NCBI GenBank assembly: GCA_937906455.1
Contig: CALCYT010000052.1
Span: 1-40,580 of the forward strand
DNA from: an uncultured Bacteroidales bacterium
GTDB taxonomy: Bacteria; Bacteroidota; Bacteroidia; Bacteroidales; F082
Reading direction: 5' to 3'
Length of the DNA stretch: 40,580 nucleotides
In this document: positions 1 to 7,630 of the stretch, piece after piece
How the letters are laid out: each line of letters begins with the position of its first letter
Position numbering within the stretch: the stretch's first letter is position 1
The notes under the pieces: model-generated
The model's input: only the letters and a program-made list of their open reading frames with translations
Told to the model about the DNA's origin: nothing
The model's database searches: none
Translations under genes and position numbers: made by a program

Positions 1-29
1 AAAAAAAGAAACGTTTATTGAAACGTCTC
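1..29 (-). terminator. Rho-independent terminator after udk
   Basis: On the minus strand GAGACGTTT pairs with AAACGTTTC (one G-U pair) around a CAAT loop and is followed by seven T. It lies about 45 bp beyond the udk stop and would end the mce-mmd-udk transcription unit. The half-stem resembles that of the terminator after tRNA-Ala near 36907. Confidence 0.7.
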
Positions 30-42
30 TTTTATCTTGCGG

Positions 43-88
43 TACTAACAGCTAATGGCTAATAGCTAACGGCTAACGGCTAATAGCC
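43..88. repeat. Heptamer array (AGCYRTT)n at the end of udk
   Basis: Read on the minus strand the bases form about six 7-bp units of the form AGCCGTT, AGCTATT or AGCCATT. The last codons of udk and its TAG stop lie inside the array. Related arrays occur at 17588-17603, 18495-18515 and 29201-29228. Confidence 0.75.
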
Positions 89-693
89 TTCACCTGCATC
101 CTAATCCTGCTCGCCACCACGTCTATCGCCACTTGGTTGCTGCCTCCCTGCGGTATGATGATGTCGGCCAAGCGTTTTGTAGGCTCTATGAACTGGTTGT
201 GCATAGGTTTCACAAATGTCTCATAATGGCGGAGGACGTCGGCCACTGTCCTGCCGCGTTCCTCGATGTCGCGTCGGATGATGCGCATCAGCCTGTCGTC
301 ACCGTCGGTATCTACGAAAATCTTGATATCCAAGCGTTTCACAAGCTCCGGACAAGTCATGATGAGGATGCCTTCCACTATCACCACCTCTGTAGGTTTC
401 ACGGGTATGACTTCCTGCGAGCGGGCGCATGTCACGTAAGTGTAGATAGGCATCGGGATGGTCTTGCCTTCCCTCAACATGTCGAGATGCTTCACCAACA
501 GCTCCCATTCGATGGCGTCGGGATGGTCGAAGTTGATCTCTTTCTTTGCCTCAGGCGAGAGGTTGCCGTTGTCCCAATAATATGCGTCCTGCGATACTAC
601 AGAGATGGAGTCTTCGGGGAGCGCCTCCATCAGTTTCTTTACCACTGTTGTCTTGCCGGAACCCGAACCGCCGGCGATACCGATTAATAACAT
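73..693 (-). CDS. udk: Uridine kinase
   Basis: Uridine/cytidine kinase of the pyrimidine salvage pathway; it phosphorylates uridine or cytidine to UMP or CMP in the cytoplasm. The 206-residue protein has the family's usual length. A P-loop GIAGGSGSGKTT lies at residues 5-16, then the nucleoside-binding segment with SQDAYYWD near residue 34 and FDHPDAIEW near 55, and the VEGILIM strand near 106. The start sits directly after an AT-rich hairpin that follows mmdB, so it may be co-transcribed with the decarboxylase operon, though no functional link is evident. The last residues and the TAG stop are encoded by a heptamer repeat, suggesting that the original C-terminus was trimmed or replaced by repeat sequence. 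Confidence 0.93.
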   Translation of the reverse strand: MLLIGIAGGSGSGKTTVVKKLMEALPEDSISVVSQDAYYWDNGNLSPEAKKEINFDHPDAIEWELLVKHLDMLREGKTIPMPIYTYVTCARSQEVIPVKPTEVVIVEGILIMTCPELVKRLDIKIFVDTDGDDRLMRIIRRDIEERGRTVADVLRHYETFVKPMHNQFIEPTKRLADIIIPQGGSNQVAIDVVASRIRMQVKAISR

Positions 694-777
694 TTTTTTT
701 AGAAGTTGGGAGACAGAAGACAGAAGTCAGAATGGGGAGCCAAAGTTCCGTCTTCCGGCTCCTGTCTTCTAAAAAAA
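694..777. repeat. Hairpin-forming spacer between mmdB and udk with GACAGAA heptamers
   Basis: TTTTTTTAGAAG at 694-705 is perfectly complementary to CTTCTAAAAAAA at 766-777. Inside, AGAAGACAG/CTGTCTTCT and GGAGCC/GGCTCC also pair. Three 7-bp units (GACAGAA, GACAGAA, GTCAGAA) lie at 712-732. The element begins right at the mmdB stop and ends at the udk start, so it may act as a terminator, attenuator or 3' mRNA stabiliser. Confidence 0.6.
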
Positions 778-2376
778 TCAAATTCCAATAAAACTCATAA
801 GAATACCTGCCGCCACTGCCGAGCCTATGACGCCGGCTACGTTTGGTGCCATGGCGTGCATGAGGAGGTGGTTCGACGGATCGTATTTCTGACCTTCGAC
901 TTCGGAGACACGTGCTGCGTCGGGCACTGCCGACACGCCTGCGTTGCCGATGAGAGGGTTAATCTTGTTGCCTTCCTTGCAGAAGAGGTTCATCAGCTTG
1001 GCACCGCACACTCCGCCGAATGTCGCTACGGCGAATGAACATGCGCCTAATCCGAAGATGATAAGGGAATCGACTGTCAGGAACACGTCAGCCTGTGTCG
1101 AGGCACCGACGGTGAGACCTAACAAGATGGTCACGATGTCAATGAGCGGGTTGGCTGCAGTGTTGGCTAAACGTTTCGTGACACCGCTCTCTTTCAACAG
1201 GTTACCGAAGAACAGCATGCCAAGCAACGGCAATGCCGACGGGCTGATGAAAGTGGTGAGCAACAAGCCGACGATAGGGAAGATGACTTTCTCTGTCTTG
1301 CCGACCATGCGAGGCTCTCTCATCTTGATGAGACGTTCCTCCTTGGTGGTGAGCAGGCGCATGATAGGCGGCTGGATGACAGGCACCAGAGCCATGTAGG
1401 AATATGCCGCGATAGCGATTGCACCGAGGAGGTGTGGCGCCATCTTTGTGGAGATGAAGATAGCTGTAGGACCGTCGGCGCCGCCGATGATGCCGATAGC
1501 GGCAGCCTCATGCGGGTCGAAACCCAAGGCGCGCGCGCCGATGAAGGTGATGAACACGCCGAGCTGGGCGGCGGCGCCCAAAATCATCAGACGTGGCTGC
1601 GAAATCAGCGACGAGAAGTCGGTCATAGCACCAATGCCCAAGAAAATCAATGGAGGATAAATGCCTTGACGGACACCGAAATACAGATAGTTCAACACCG
1701 AGCCTTTCTGATAGATGCCTGTCTGTATGTTCATGTTGAACACCTGCTGGATGAGGCTGTCGAAAAACTTGGCTGTGTTAGGTGCTGTCGGGTCCATGCC
1801 GGCTGGCAGGAACGCCTGCAGCTGCTCAGGACTCATGCTGTGGAAGTGCTCCAATGCCTGCGTGCAGTTCATGGTGTCTTGTCCGGCGAAGAGTCCCACA
1901 AAGAACTTCTGCGCCTCAGTGAGGTCAAACCCTAAGTTGCCTTGAATCTCAAGCTTCGATAGGGCGGCCAGAGCACCTTGCAGGTCGTAGGTGTAAGAGT
2001 CCTGAATGAACGGGATGTTTCCCACTATGATACCCACTCCGATAGGGATAAGCAGCATAGGCTCGAAGTCGAACTTGACAGCGAGGAAGATAAACACGAA
2101 GGCTACCAGAATCATGATGAGGTTGCCTCGTGTGCAGTTTCTGAAGCCGGTGAAGTCCCAGAATGATGACATGCCGTTGCCGATGGCTTCTCCCGCCGAG
2201 ATGGTCTCCTCGGCCTGTGGAGCCGCCACGAGCTCTGTCGCCGTCTCTTGCGACGCCCCGAACACGTGTTCGGCCATCGCCGGACTTGACGTCATGATGC
2301 CGTGCAGGACGAGCAACATGGCTATCAGCGCGAAGATGAGCAGAGCTTTCTTTTTGACGTTGAATCTCTTCTTCAT
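778..2376 (-). CDS. mmdB: Sodium-pumping methylmalonyl-CoA decarboxylase, beta subunit
   Basis: Integral membrane subunit that decarboxylates carboxybiotin and couples this to Na+ export. The conserved core is visible: GIIGGADGPTAIFIS (the family motif with the essential Asp), TLLG-type helices with NTAANPLIDIVTILLGLTVG, and near the end GNAGVSAVPDAARVSEV. At 532 residues it is about 100-150 longer than characterised beta subunits. The extra length is an N-terminal hydrophobic segment plus Ala/Glu-rich stretch (residues 1-80) and a roughly 110-residue polar loop (about residues 125-235) between the first core helices. It starts 2 bp after mmdC. With a PCC-beta-like alpha subunit in the operon, methylmalonyl-CoA is the likely substrate rather than oxaloacetate. 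Confidence 0.9.
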   Translation of the reverse strand: MKKRFNVKKKALLIFALIAMLLVLHGIMTSSPAMAEHVFGASQETATELVAAPQAEETISAGEAIGNGMSSFWDFTGFRNCTRGNLIMILVAFVFIFLAVKFDFEPMLLIPIGVGIIVGNIPFIQDSYTYDLQGALAALSKLEIQGNLGFDLTEAQKFFVGLFAGQDTMNCTQALEHFHSMSPEQLQAFLPAGMDPTAPNTAKFFDSLIQQVFNMNIQTGIYQKGSVLNYLYFGVRQGIYPPLIFLGIGAMTDFSSLISQPRLMILGAAAQLGVFITFIGARALGFDPHEAAAIGIIGGADGPTAIFISTKMAPHLLGAIAIAAYSYMALVPVIQPPIMRLLTTKEERLIKMREPRMVGKTEKVIFPIVGLLLTTFISPSALPLLGMLFFGNLLKESGVTKRLANTAANPLIDIVTILLGLTVGASTQADVFLTVDSLIIFGLGACSFAVATFGGVCGAKLMNLFCKEGNKINPLIGNAGVSAVPDAARVSEVEGQKYDPSNHLLMHAMAPNVAGVIGSAVAAGILMSFIGI

Positions 2377-2378
2377 AA

Positions 2379-2813
2379 TCAGCCAATTACAAATAAAACA
2401 GCGCCTTGCAGAATGTTGTCGCCCACTCTGACTTTTATTTCCTTTATTGTTCCGTCAACTTCGGCGAGGAAGTTGTTTTCCATCTTCATGGCCTCGTACA
2501 TCATGAGCTTGTCGCCGCGTTTCACCACGTCGCCCACGTTGACGAATATCTGCATGACGGTGCCGGGAAGCGGTGCCAATGACTTGTATCCGTCGGCAGG
2601 TGTCGTCGTCTGTGCTGTCTCTTGTTTTGGAGCCGCCGCAGGTTTCGCCGCAGGGCGTTTTGGCGCGACGAAGGCCGGGATGTCTTCCTCTTCACGCTGC
2701 ACTTTGACATTATATTGAGTACCATCGACGACCACTTCGGCGTTTTCGCCTTCGTAGCTCTTCACCTCGACCTCGTACTCTTTCCCGTTGACTGTGAATT
2801 TAAATTTCTTCAT
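2379..2813 (-). CDS. mmdC: Biotin carrier protein of methylmalonyl-CoA decarboxylase
   Basis: Biotinyl carrier subunit of 144 residues that moves the carboxyl group from the carboxyltransferase MmdA to the membrane pump MmdB. An N-terminal beta domain (1-50) is followed by an Ala/Pro/Lys-rich flexible linker (about 50-75), typical of swinging-arm carriers. The C-terminal biotinyl domain carries EAMKMEN near residue 110, whose Lys is the predicted biotinylation site. It lies between mmdD (3 bp upstream) and mmdB (2 bp downstream), consistent with a tightly coupled operon. Confidence 0.93.
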   Translation of the reverse strand: MKKFKFTVNGKEYEVEVKSYEGENAEVVVDGTQYNVKVQREEEDIPAFVAPKRPAAKPAAAPKQETAQTTTPADGYKSLAPLPGTVMQIFVNVGDVVKRGDKLMMYEAMKMENNFLAEVDGTIKEIKVRVGDNILQGAVLFVIG

Positions 2814-2816
2814 CTT

Positions 2817-3209
2817 TTAATAATTTCTTCTGTTTAAACCATTTAATCCGTAAATCTTCGAGCTCCATGGGGAGTAACGGCGTTCGATTCTCTTGATGGT
2901 CACTAAGCCCGACTCTTCGTCGTGTACGTCTCTCGACAACGCCAAAGCGAGCCCGATGACCACCGCAAGCTCGTCGTCAACCTTCCAGCCCGCTGCTGTT
3001 GAAGTCTTTGGAGCCTTGTCATTTTCTTTCTCCTTCCTGACTTTCTTGAAATCATAATTTATGAGTTTCGAGAATCCGGTGAAGATGAGAAAAAGAATTA
3101 TCAAAGCTAAAATCACGATGAGGAAGCCGCCGATGGTGACGACCCAGTCGTGAGTCATGATAGGCTCTCTGACAGCTGATAACATTATTGATAACATCTT
3201 CATATTCAA
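2817..3209 (-). CDS. mmdD: OadG-family small membrane subunit of the decarboxylase
   Basis: Small subunit of 130 residues with one membrane helix (about residues 23-46, rich in I, L, V, F) followed by a charged cytoplasmic Lys/Glu-rich segment. This is the pattern of the gamma/delta (OadG/MmdD) subunit that anchors the carboxyltransferase to the beta subunit. It ends with a short Arg/Tyr-rich tail. A later ATG six bases downstream is an alternative start. It is separated from mmdA by a short 7-bp-period repeat. Confidence 0.8.
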   Translation of the reverse strand: MNMKMLSIMLSAVREPIMTHDWVVTIGGFLIVILALIILFLIFTGFSKLINYDFKKVRKEKENDKAPKTSTAAGWKVDDELAVVIGLALALSRDVHDEESGLVTIKRIERRYSPWSSKIYGLNGLNRRNY

Positions 3210-3212
3210 TCG

Positions 3213-3246
3213 AATTTTAAATCTCTAAATCTTAAATTTTTGAATC
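3213..3246. repeat. AT-rich heptamer-period repeat between mmdA and mmdD
   Basis: TAAATCT-type units recur at 7-8 bp spacing (TAAATCT, TAAATCT, TAAATTT, TTGAATC) starting about 5 bp beyond the mmdA stop. The unit contains TAA, and its reverse strand also reads TAA at each junction. Confidence 0.45.
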
Positions 3247-3250
3247 AAAA

Positions 3251-4810
3251 TTACAATGGAATATTGCAATGTTTCTTAGGCGGGTTGACGTCTTTTTTCG
3301 TCTCAAGTGCCTGCAGTGCCCTGATGACGCGGAAACGTGTGTTGCGTGGTTCGATGACGTCGTCGATGTAACCGTATTTCGCCGCGTCGTAAGGGTTGGC
3401 GAACTTGTCGCGGTATTCTTGTTCTTTCTTGGCGATGAACTCTGCGCGTTCCTCAGGGTTCTCTATGGCTGAGATCTCCTTGCCGTTGAGGATTTCCACT
3501 GCGCCCGATGGTCCCATGACGGCGATTTCTGCCGTTGGCCAAGCGTAGTTGATGTCAGCGCGCAGCTGTTTGCATCCCATGACGAGGTGTGAGCCACCGT
3601 ATGACTTGCGTATCGTGACGGTGACTTTCGGCACTGTGGCTTCGCCGTAGGCGAACAGCATCTTGGCGCCGTGGGTGATGACGCCGCCGTATTCCTGCAC
3701 CGTGCCGGGCAAGAATCCCGGGACATCGACTAAGGTCACAATCGGGATGTTGAAGGCGTCGCAGAAACGCACGAAACGAGCACCCTTACGTGATGAGTTG
3801 ATGTCGAGCACACCGGCGAGGAATGCCGGGTTGTTGGCGACGACGCCGACAGGCTTGCCGTCGAAACGGGCGAATCCTACGATGAGGTTCTTCGCGAAGT
3901 CCTTAGCCACTTCAAGGAACTCGCCGTTATCGACGATGGCGTGGATGATCTGCTGCATGTCGTATGGCTTGTTCGGGTTGTCGGGGATGATGGCGTTGAG
4001 GAAGTCTTCCTTACGGTCGATAGGGTCGTTGCATTCGATGCGAGGAGCCTCTTCGAGGTTGTTCTGCGGAAGGTAGGAGACGAGGTCGCGGATGAGCTGC
4101 AGCCCTTCCTCCTCTGTGGCTGCCATGAACTGGCTCACGCCTGACTTCTGGTTATGCACCAAGGCGCCGCCGAGCTGGTCGGTGTTCACGTCTTCACCCG
4201 TGACGGTCTTCACTACTTTCGGACCTGTGAGGAACATATAGCTGTTCTGCTCTGTCATGAGGATGAAGTCAGTGAGTGCCGGTGAATACACCGCGCCGCC
4301 GGCGCAGGGACCGAAGATGGCGCTGATTTGCGGTACCACGCCCGACGCGTTGATGTTGCGCTGGAAAATCTCAGCGAAACCTGCCAGTGAGCGAGAGCCT
4401 TCCTGGATGCGCGCTCCACCGGAGTCGTTGATGCCGATGATAGGAGCTCCGACCTTCATGGCCTGGTCCATCACCTTGCAGATTTTCTTCGACATGGTCT
4501 CTGAAAGAGAGCCGCCAAGCACCGTGAAGTCTTGTGAATAGACATAGACGAGACGCCCGTCGATGGTGCCGTAGCCTGTCACCACACCGTCGCCGAGATA
4601 CACTTGCTTCTCTAAACCGAAGTCGGTGGTGCGATGGGTGAGGAACATGTCGAATTCCTCGAAACTGCCTTCGTCGAGCAACATGGCGATGCGCTCACGG
4701 GCAGTGTACTTCCCTTTTTCATGTTGTGACGCGATGCGCTTCTCACCGCCGCCTTGACGTGCGAGGGCGCGTTTGTCCAACAGTTCCTGAATTTTCTGTT
4801 CGATTAACAT
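3251..4810 (-). CDS. mmdA: Methylmalonyl-CoA decarboxylase alpha subunit (carboxyltransferase)
   Basis: Cytoplasmic carboxyltransferase of 519 residues that transfers the carboxyl group from (S)-methylmalonyl-CoA to biotin, releasing propionyl-CoA. It has the two crotonase-like halves of the PCC-beta/MmdA family: N-terminal oxyanion region NDSGGARIQEG and GPCAGGAVYSPALTDF, and C-terminal DVPGFLPGTVQEYGG with RKSYGGSHLVMGCK and the AVMGPSGAVEIL segment. Length matches the family. Neighbouring genes for the biotin carrier, OadG-like and sodium-pump subunits favour the decarboxylase over propionyl-CoA carboxylase, because no biotin carboxylase gene belongs to this operon. MccA at 29751 could in principle pair with it. 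Confidence 0.92.
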   Translation of the reverse strand: MLIEQKIQELLDKRALARQGGGEKRIASQHEKGKYTARERIAMLLDEGSFEEFDMFLTHRTTDFGLEKQVYLGDGVVTGYGTIDGRLVYVYSQDFTVLGGSLSETMSKKICKVMDQAMKVGAPIIGINDSGGARIQEGSRSLAGFAEIFQRNINASGVVPQISAIFGPCAGGAVYSPALTDFILMTEQNSYMFLTGPKVVKTVTGEDVNTDQLGGALVHNQKSGVSQFMAATEEEGLQLIRDLVSYLPQNNLEEAPRIECNDPIDRKEDFLNAIIPDNPNKPYDMQQIIHAIVDNGEFLEVAKDFAKNLIVGFARFDGKPVGVVANNPAFLAGVLDINSSRKGARFVRFCDAFNIPIVTLVDVPGFLPGTVQEYGGVITHGAKMLFAYGEATVPKVTVTIRKSYGGSHLVMGCKQLRADINYAWPTAEIAVMGPSGAVEILNGKEISAIENPEERAEFIAKKEQEYRDKFANPYDAAKYGYIDDVIEPRNTRFRVIRALQALETKKDVNPPKKHCNIPL

Positions 4811-4825
4811 TTCTTATGATTTTTA

Positions 4826-5242
4826 TTATTTGTTTTTGTTTTCGCATAACTCGGTCAAAACCCCGAAAGTCGATTTCGGATGCAGGAAGGCGATGCTCAA
4901 GCCCTCAGCTCCCGGACGTGGCGCCTCGTCGATGAGGCGTATGCCGGCTTCCTTGGCCTCGGCCAACTGACTCTCAATGCCTTCCACGCAAAATGCGATG
5001 TGGTGCATGCCGCCCTTGCCGTTGTTCTTCTCGATGAAAGCCGCAATGGTGCTGTCCGGCGATGTCGGCTCTAAAAGCTCTATCTTGACCTCTCCGATCT
5101 TCAGGAAAGCAGTCTTCACTTTCTGGTCTTTGACCTCTTCAATGGCATAGCATTTTGTTCCGAGCAATTTCTCGAAAAATGGAATCGACTCGTCTAAACT
5201 CTTGACGGCAATCCCAATGTGTTCAATATGACTTGGATTCAT
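4826..5242 (-). CDS. mce: Methylmalonyl-CoA epimerase
   Basis: Vicinal-oxygen-chelate fold enzyme of 138 residues that interconverts (R)- and (S)-methylmalonyl-CoA, feeding the product of the B12-dependent mutase to the decarboxylase. The metal ligands and family signatures are visible: HIEHIGIAV at the N-terminus, ELLEPT near residue 58, GGMHHIAFCVEGIE near residue 77 and the closing LHPKSTFGVLTEL. It is the first gene of the mmd operon, 15 bp before mmdA, with its own promoter upstream. Confidence 0.95.
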   Translation of the reverse strand: MNPSHIEHIGIAVKSLDESIPFFEKLLGTKCYAIEEVKDQKVKTAFLKIGEVKIELLEPTSPDSTIAAFIEKNNGKGGMHHIAFCVEGIESQLAEAKEAGIRLIDEAPRPGAEGLSIAFLHPKSTFGVLTELCENKNK

Positions 5243-5249
5243 AATGTGA

Positions 5250-5300
5250 TAATAACGTTATTAATAAATAAAAATAAACTCGAATTCGAGTGCAAAATTA
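5250..5300 (-). promoter_or_regulatory. Promoter and palindromes upstream of the mce-mmd operon
   Basis: On the minus strand TAATTTTG (5300-5293) matches the Bacteroidota -7 element. Just downstream lie two perfect palindromes, CTCGAATTCGAG (5279-5290, around the predicted transcription start) and TAATAACGTTATTA (5250-5263, 7 bp before the mce start). Either could be an operator; no regulator is identifiable. Confidence 0.55.
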
Positions 5301-5311
5301 CACAAAAAATC

Positions 5312-7630
5312 TTAATGCTTAACTAATTTTTGTGTAGAAATGATATTTTTATTTTTATCGAGAAGATTCACATAATAAACACCTGTCGGAAAAGCCTCGA
5401 CGGAGATTGTCGTCTCATCGTGTTTCATAGGGAAAGTGCTGACGGTTTGCCCTAAACTGTTGACGATAATCACCTCTGAATTAAGGTCTTGTGCCGTAAT
5501 CTTCACTATGTCGCCGGCGGGATTCGGGACGATGGTAATCTTTTGGGAATTGATATTGTTCTCGTCCAAGCCGAGATGCGTTTTGTCAATCGACGCGAGA
5601 GTGTAGTCGCCCGACGGCAAATCGTCTGTCGTGATTATCCCGACTTGCCATGAGCCTTCTATGTTGTAATGTATTGTGTGCCAAGGTGTTGTGATGTTTT
5701 CGCGATATAATAGCACCACCGAGTCGTTTTCGCTTTGAATGATGCTTGCGTCGTTGACTCTCGAATAAGTGAACACCCCGTAGATGGAGGCCGTGCCTTT
5801 GTCGTCACGGAAAACGCTCCAGTATTTGTCGCCGTGATATGTCATCTCCCAGCTGTTGTTCAACGGATGGTCAGGCCCGACAAGATGATTCTCAATGCGC
5901 AGGAATGTCGAATCGGTGATTGCCGTGGTGTGTGCCTCTATGTTCAAGCCGTTTGACTTTCCTGTCGTTTTTATGACGAAGTTTCTGTCGATACGTGCAT
6001 CCAGACATTTGTCGTAATAGTCGCAGAACACTGCAATCGGCTCAAAGCCAATGGTTTTGGTTGTATGGCCGTTACGTCCGTCCCAGTGTATGGTGTCGGT
6101 CACGATGTTCCAATTCTCATCCATGAAGGCAAGCTCAAGGATCACGCCGTCGCCAATATGGTCGCTGTGACGGTGGCTTTGGCCGGTATAGACGTCAACA
6201 TCGAAGTCGCTGCCGTTTGGCGTGGTGTTGAATGATTTCACCATGTAGTGCGGCTCTCCGCAGGTGAAGACGTAGGTGTCGAAGAAGCCCGTCATGTCGA
6301 TGCCGGTGCATTCTGTGATGGCGTCGCGCAAATCCTCTGAAGTGACGGCTTGGTAAGCGAATTTGTTGAGATAATGGTGCATCGCCTCGTTGAAAAGCTC
6401 CTCGCCGAGGTAGTTCCTCAGCGTGTGTACTATGGTGGCACCCTTTTTATAGACGGTGTTGCCGTATGTGAGGTCAAGCGGCACATCGTTGAGAGCGAGC
6501 CAGCCTTCCTGCTTGTCATAAGTTCTTAACACGGATTCCATCAAAGAATTCATTTCTGACAGATAGGCATCCTCTCCGTAAATCGCCTCCAAATAGCTCG
6601 TGCCGCAAAACTGTGCGAAGCCCTCGTTGAGCCACATCTCCTCGGCGCGGGCGCAGGTTATCTTGTTTCCGAACCACATGTGCGACATCTCATGCGCCAC
6701 ATAGCTCTCCTGATTAGTGTTTCCCGTCAGCACGCCGCTGGTGATGCCTATGTTGTCAACGTGTTCCATGCAGCCCACGCTGGTGATGGAGTAGCCTATC
6801 CTGTTGAACGGATATGGGCCGAAGCAGTTCTCAAAATAGCTTGCGATGTCTTTCACATGTACGAAAGTGCCTTCCACTTTGTCTATCTGGCTCGGCTTCA
6901 CATACACATTAATCGGGATGTCGGCCTCTATGCCGTTGTAGGTGTCGCTCCATTCCACGTAGTTGCCTGCCACGAAAGAGATGTGATATGTCGCAATCTG
7001 TTGTGTCACAGCGTAATGCACCGTCTTGGTGCCGTCGCCGTTGTCGGTGGTGCTTATGAGGTTGCCGCCGCATACGGCGGTCAGTTCTGTCGGGACGGTG
7101 ACGAAAACGTCGTATGTCGCCTTGTCGGTGAAGTTATCGACGCAAGGAAACCACGCTTTGCCGAGGTTGTGCGGTATCGACTCGAATCCGACACCCATAT
7201 TGCAGACGTAGCCGCCGCTCCACATGATGCCGCCCCAGCTCTCGTTAAAGGTGTTGCCGCCGTATGTTATTGTGAATGAAGCTGTTGCATTTGCCGCCAA
7301 AGCAGATGCCAAGTTTATCGTCAGCACATCGCCGTTTTGCGAGAATCCGCTGACGTTGGCGTCACTTGAGGTGACATCGCTCACAATCAATGATTTCAGT
7401 TCCAACTCGATGGAGTTTGAGGCTGTTTTTGCCGTCAGTGTGACTGTTGTCTGAGCCTGCAGTGTGTGGTTGGTGAAGTCGAGATTGTTGAGATGGATCT
7501 CATAATGGGTGACATCGATGTTTTCCCCTATGCGGGCTTTCGCTGTCGCGACAAAAGAAGCGATAATGAGAATTGCTGTAAGGAGTTTTTTCATAAACGT
7601 TAATGTTTTCGCTAACCTATTCATAATCAT
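5312..7630 (-). CDS. Secreted M1-family aminopeptidase with T9SS sorting domain
   Basis: Zinc aminopeptidase of 772 residues predicted to be exported and then secreted or surface-anchored by the type IX system. A signal peptide begins at the internal Met 13 (MKKLLTAIL...ATAKA). The M1 zinc site HEMSH is at 313-317 with the third ligand Glu 336 in WLNEGF, an exact HExxH-18-E. The substrate motif normally written GAMEN is GCMEH at 286-290. The C-terminal 75 residues form a Por-secretion tail (VPNPAGD, then GVYYVNLL). It overlaps the upstream gene by one base (TAATG), implying translational coupling from 7630; a start at 7594 gives a shorter n-region. It fits a peptide-scavenging role with the neighbouring peptidases. 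Confidence 0.9.
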   Translation of the reverse strand: MIMNRLAKTLTFMKKLLTAILIIASFVATAKARIGENIDVTHYEIHLNNLDFTNHTLQAQTTVTLTAKTASNSIELELKSLIVSDVTSSDANVSGFSQNGDVLTINLASALAANATASFTITYGGNTFNESWGGIMWSGGYVCNMGVGFESIPHNLGKAWFPCVDNFTDKATYDVFVTVPTELTAVCGGNLISTTDNGDGTKTVHYAVTQQIATYHISFVAGNYVEWSDTYNGIEADIPINVYVKPSQIDKVEGTFVHVKDIASYFENCFGPYPFNRIGYSITSVGCMEHVDNIGITSGVLTGNTNQESYVAHEMSHMWFGNKITCARAEEMWLNEGFAQFCGTSYLEAIYGEDAYLSEMNSLMESVLRTYDKQEGWLALNDVPLDLTYGNTVYKKGATIVHTLRNYLGEELFNEAMHHYLNKFAYQAVTSEDLRDAITECTGIDMTGFFDTYVFTCGEPHYMVKSFNTTPNGSDFDVDVYTGQSHRHSDHIGDGVILELAFMDENWNIVTDTIHWDGRNGHTTKTIGFEPIAVFCDYYDKCLDARIDRNFVIKTTGKSNGLNIEAHTTAITDSTFLRIENHLVGPDHPLNNSWEMTYHGDKYWSVFRDDKGTASIYGVFTYSRVNDASIIQSENDSVVLLYRENITTPWHTIHYNIEGSWQVGIITTDDLPSGDYTLASIDKTHLGLDENNINSQKITIVPNPAGDIVKITAQDLNSEVIIVNSLGQTVSTFPMKHDETTISVEAFPTGVYYVNLLDKNKNIISTQKLVKH

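Noticed and set aside
133..687. 184-codon ORF antisense to udk
   Set aside because: Shadow of a clearly conserved uridine kinase gene.
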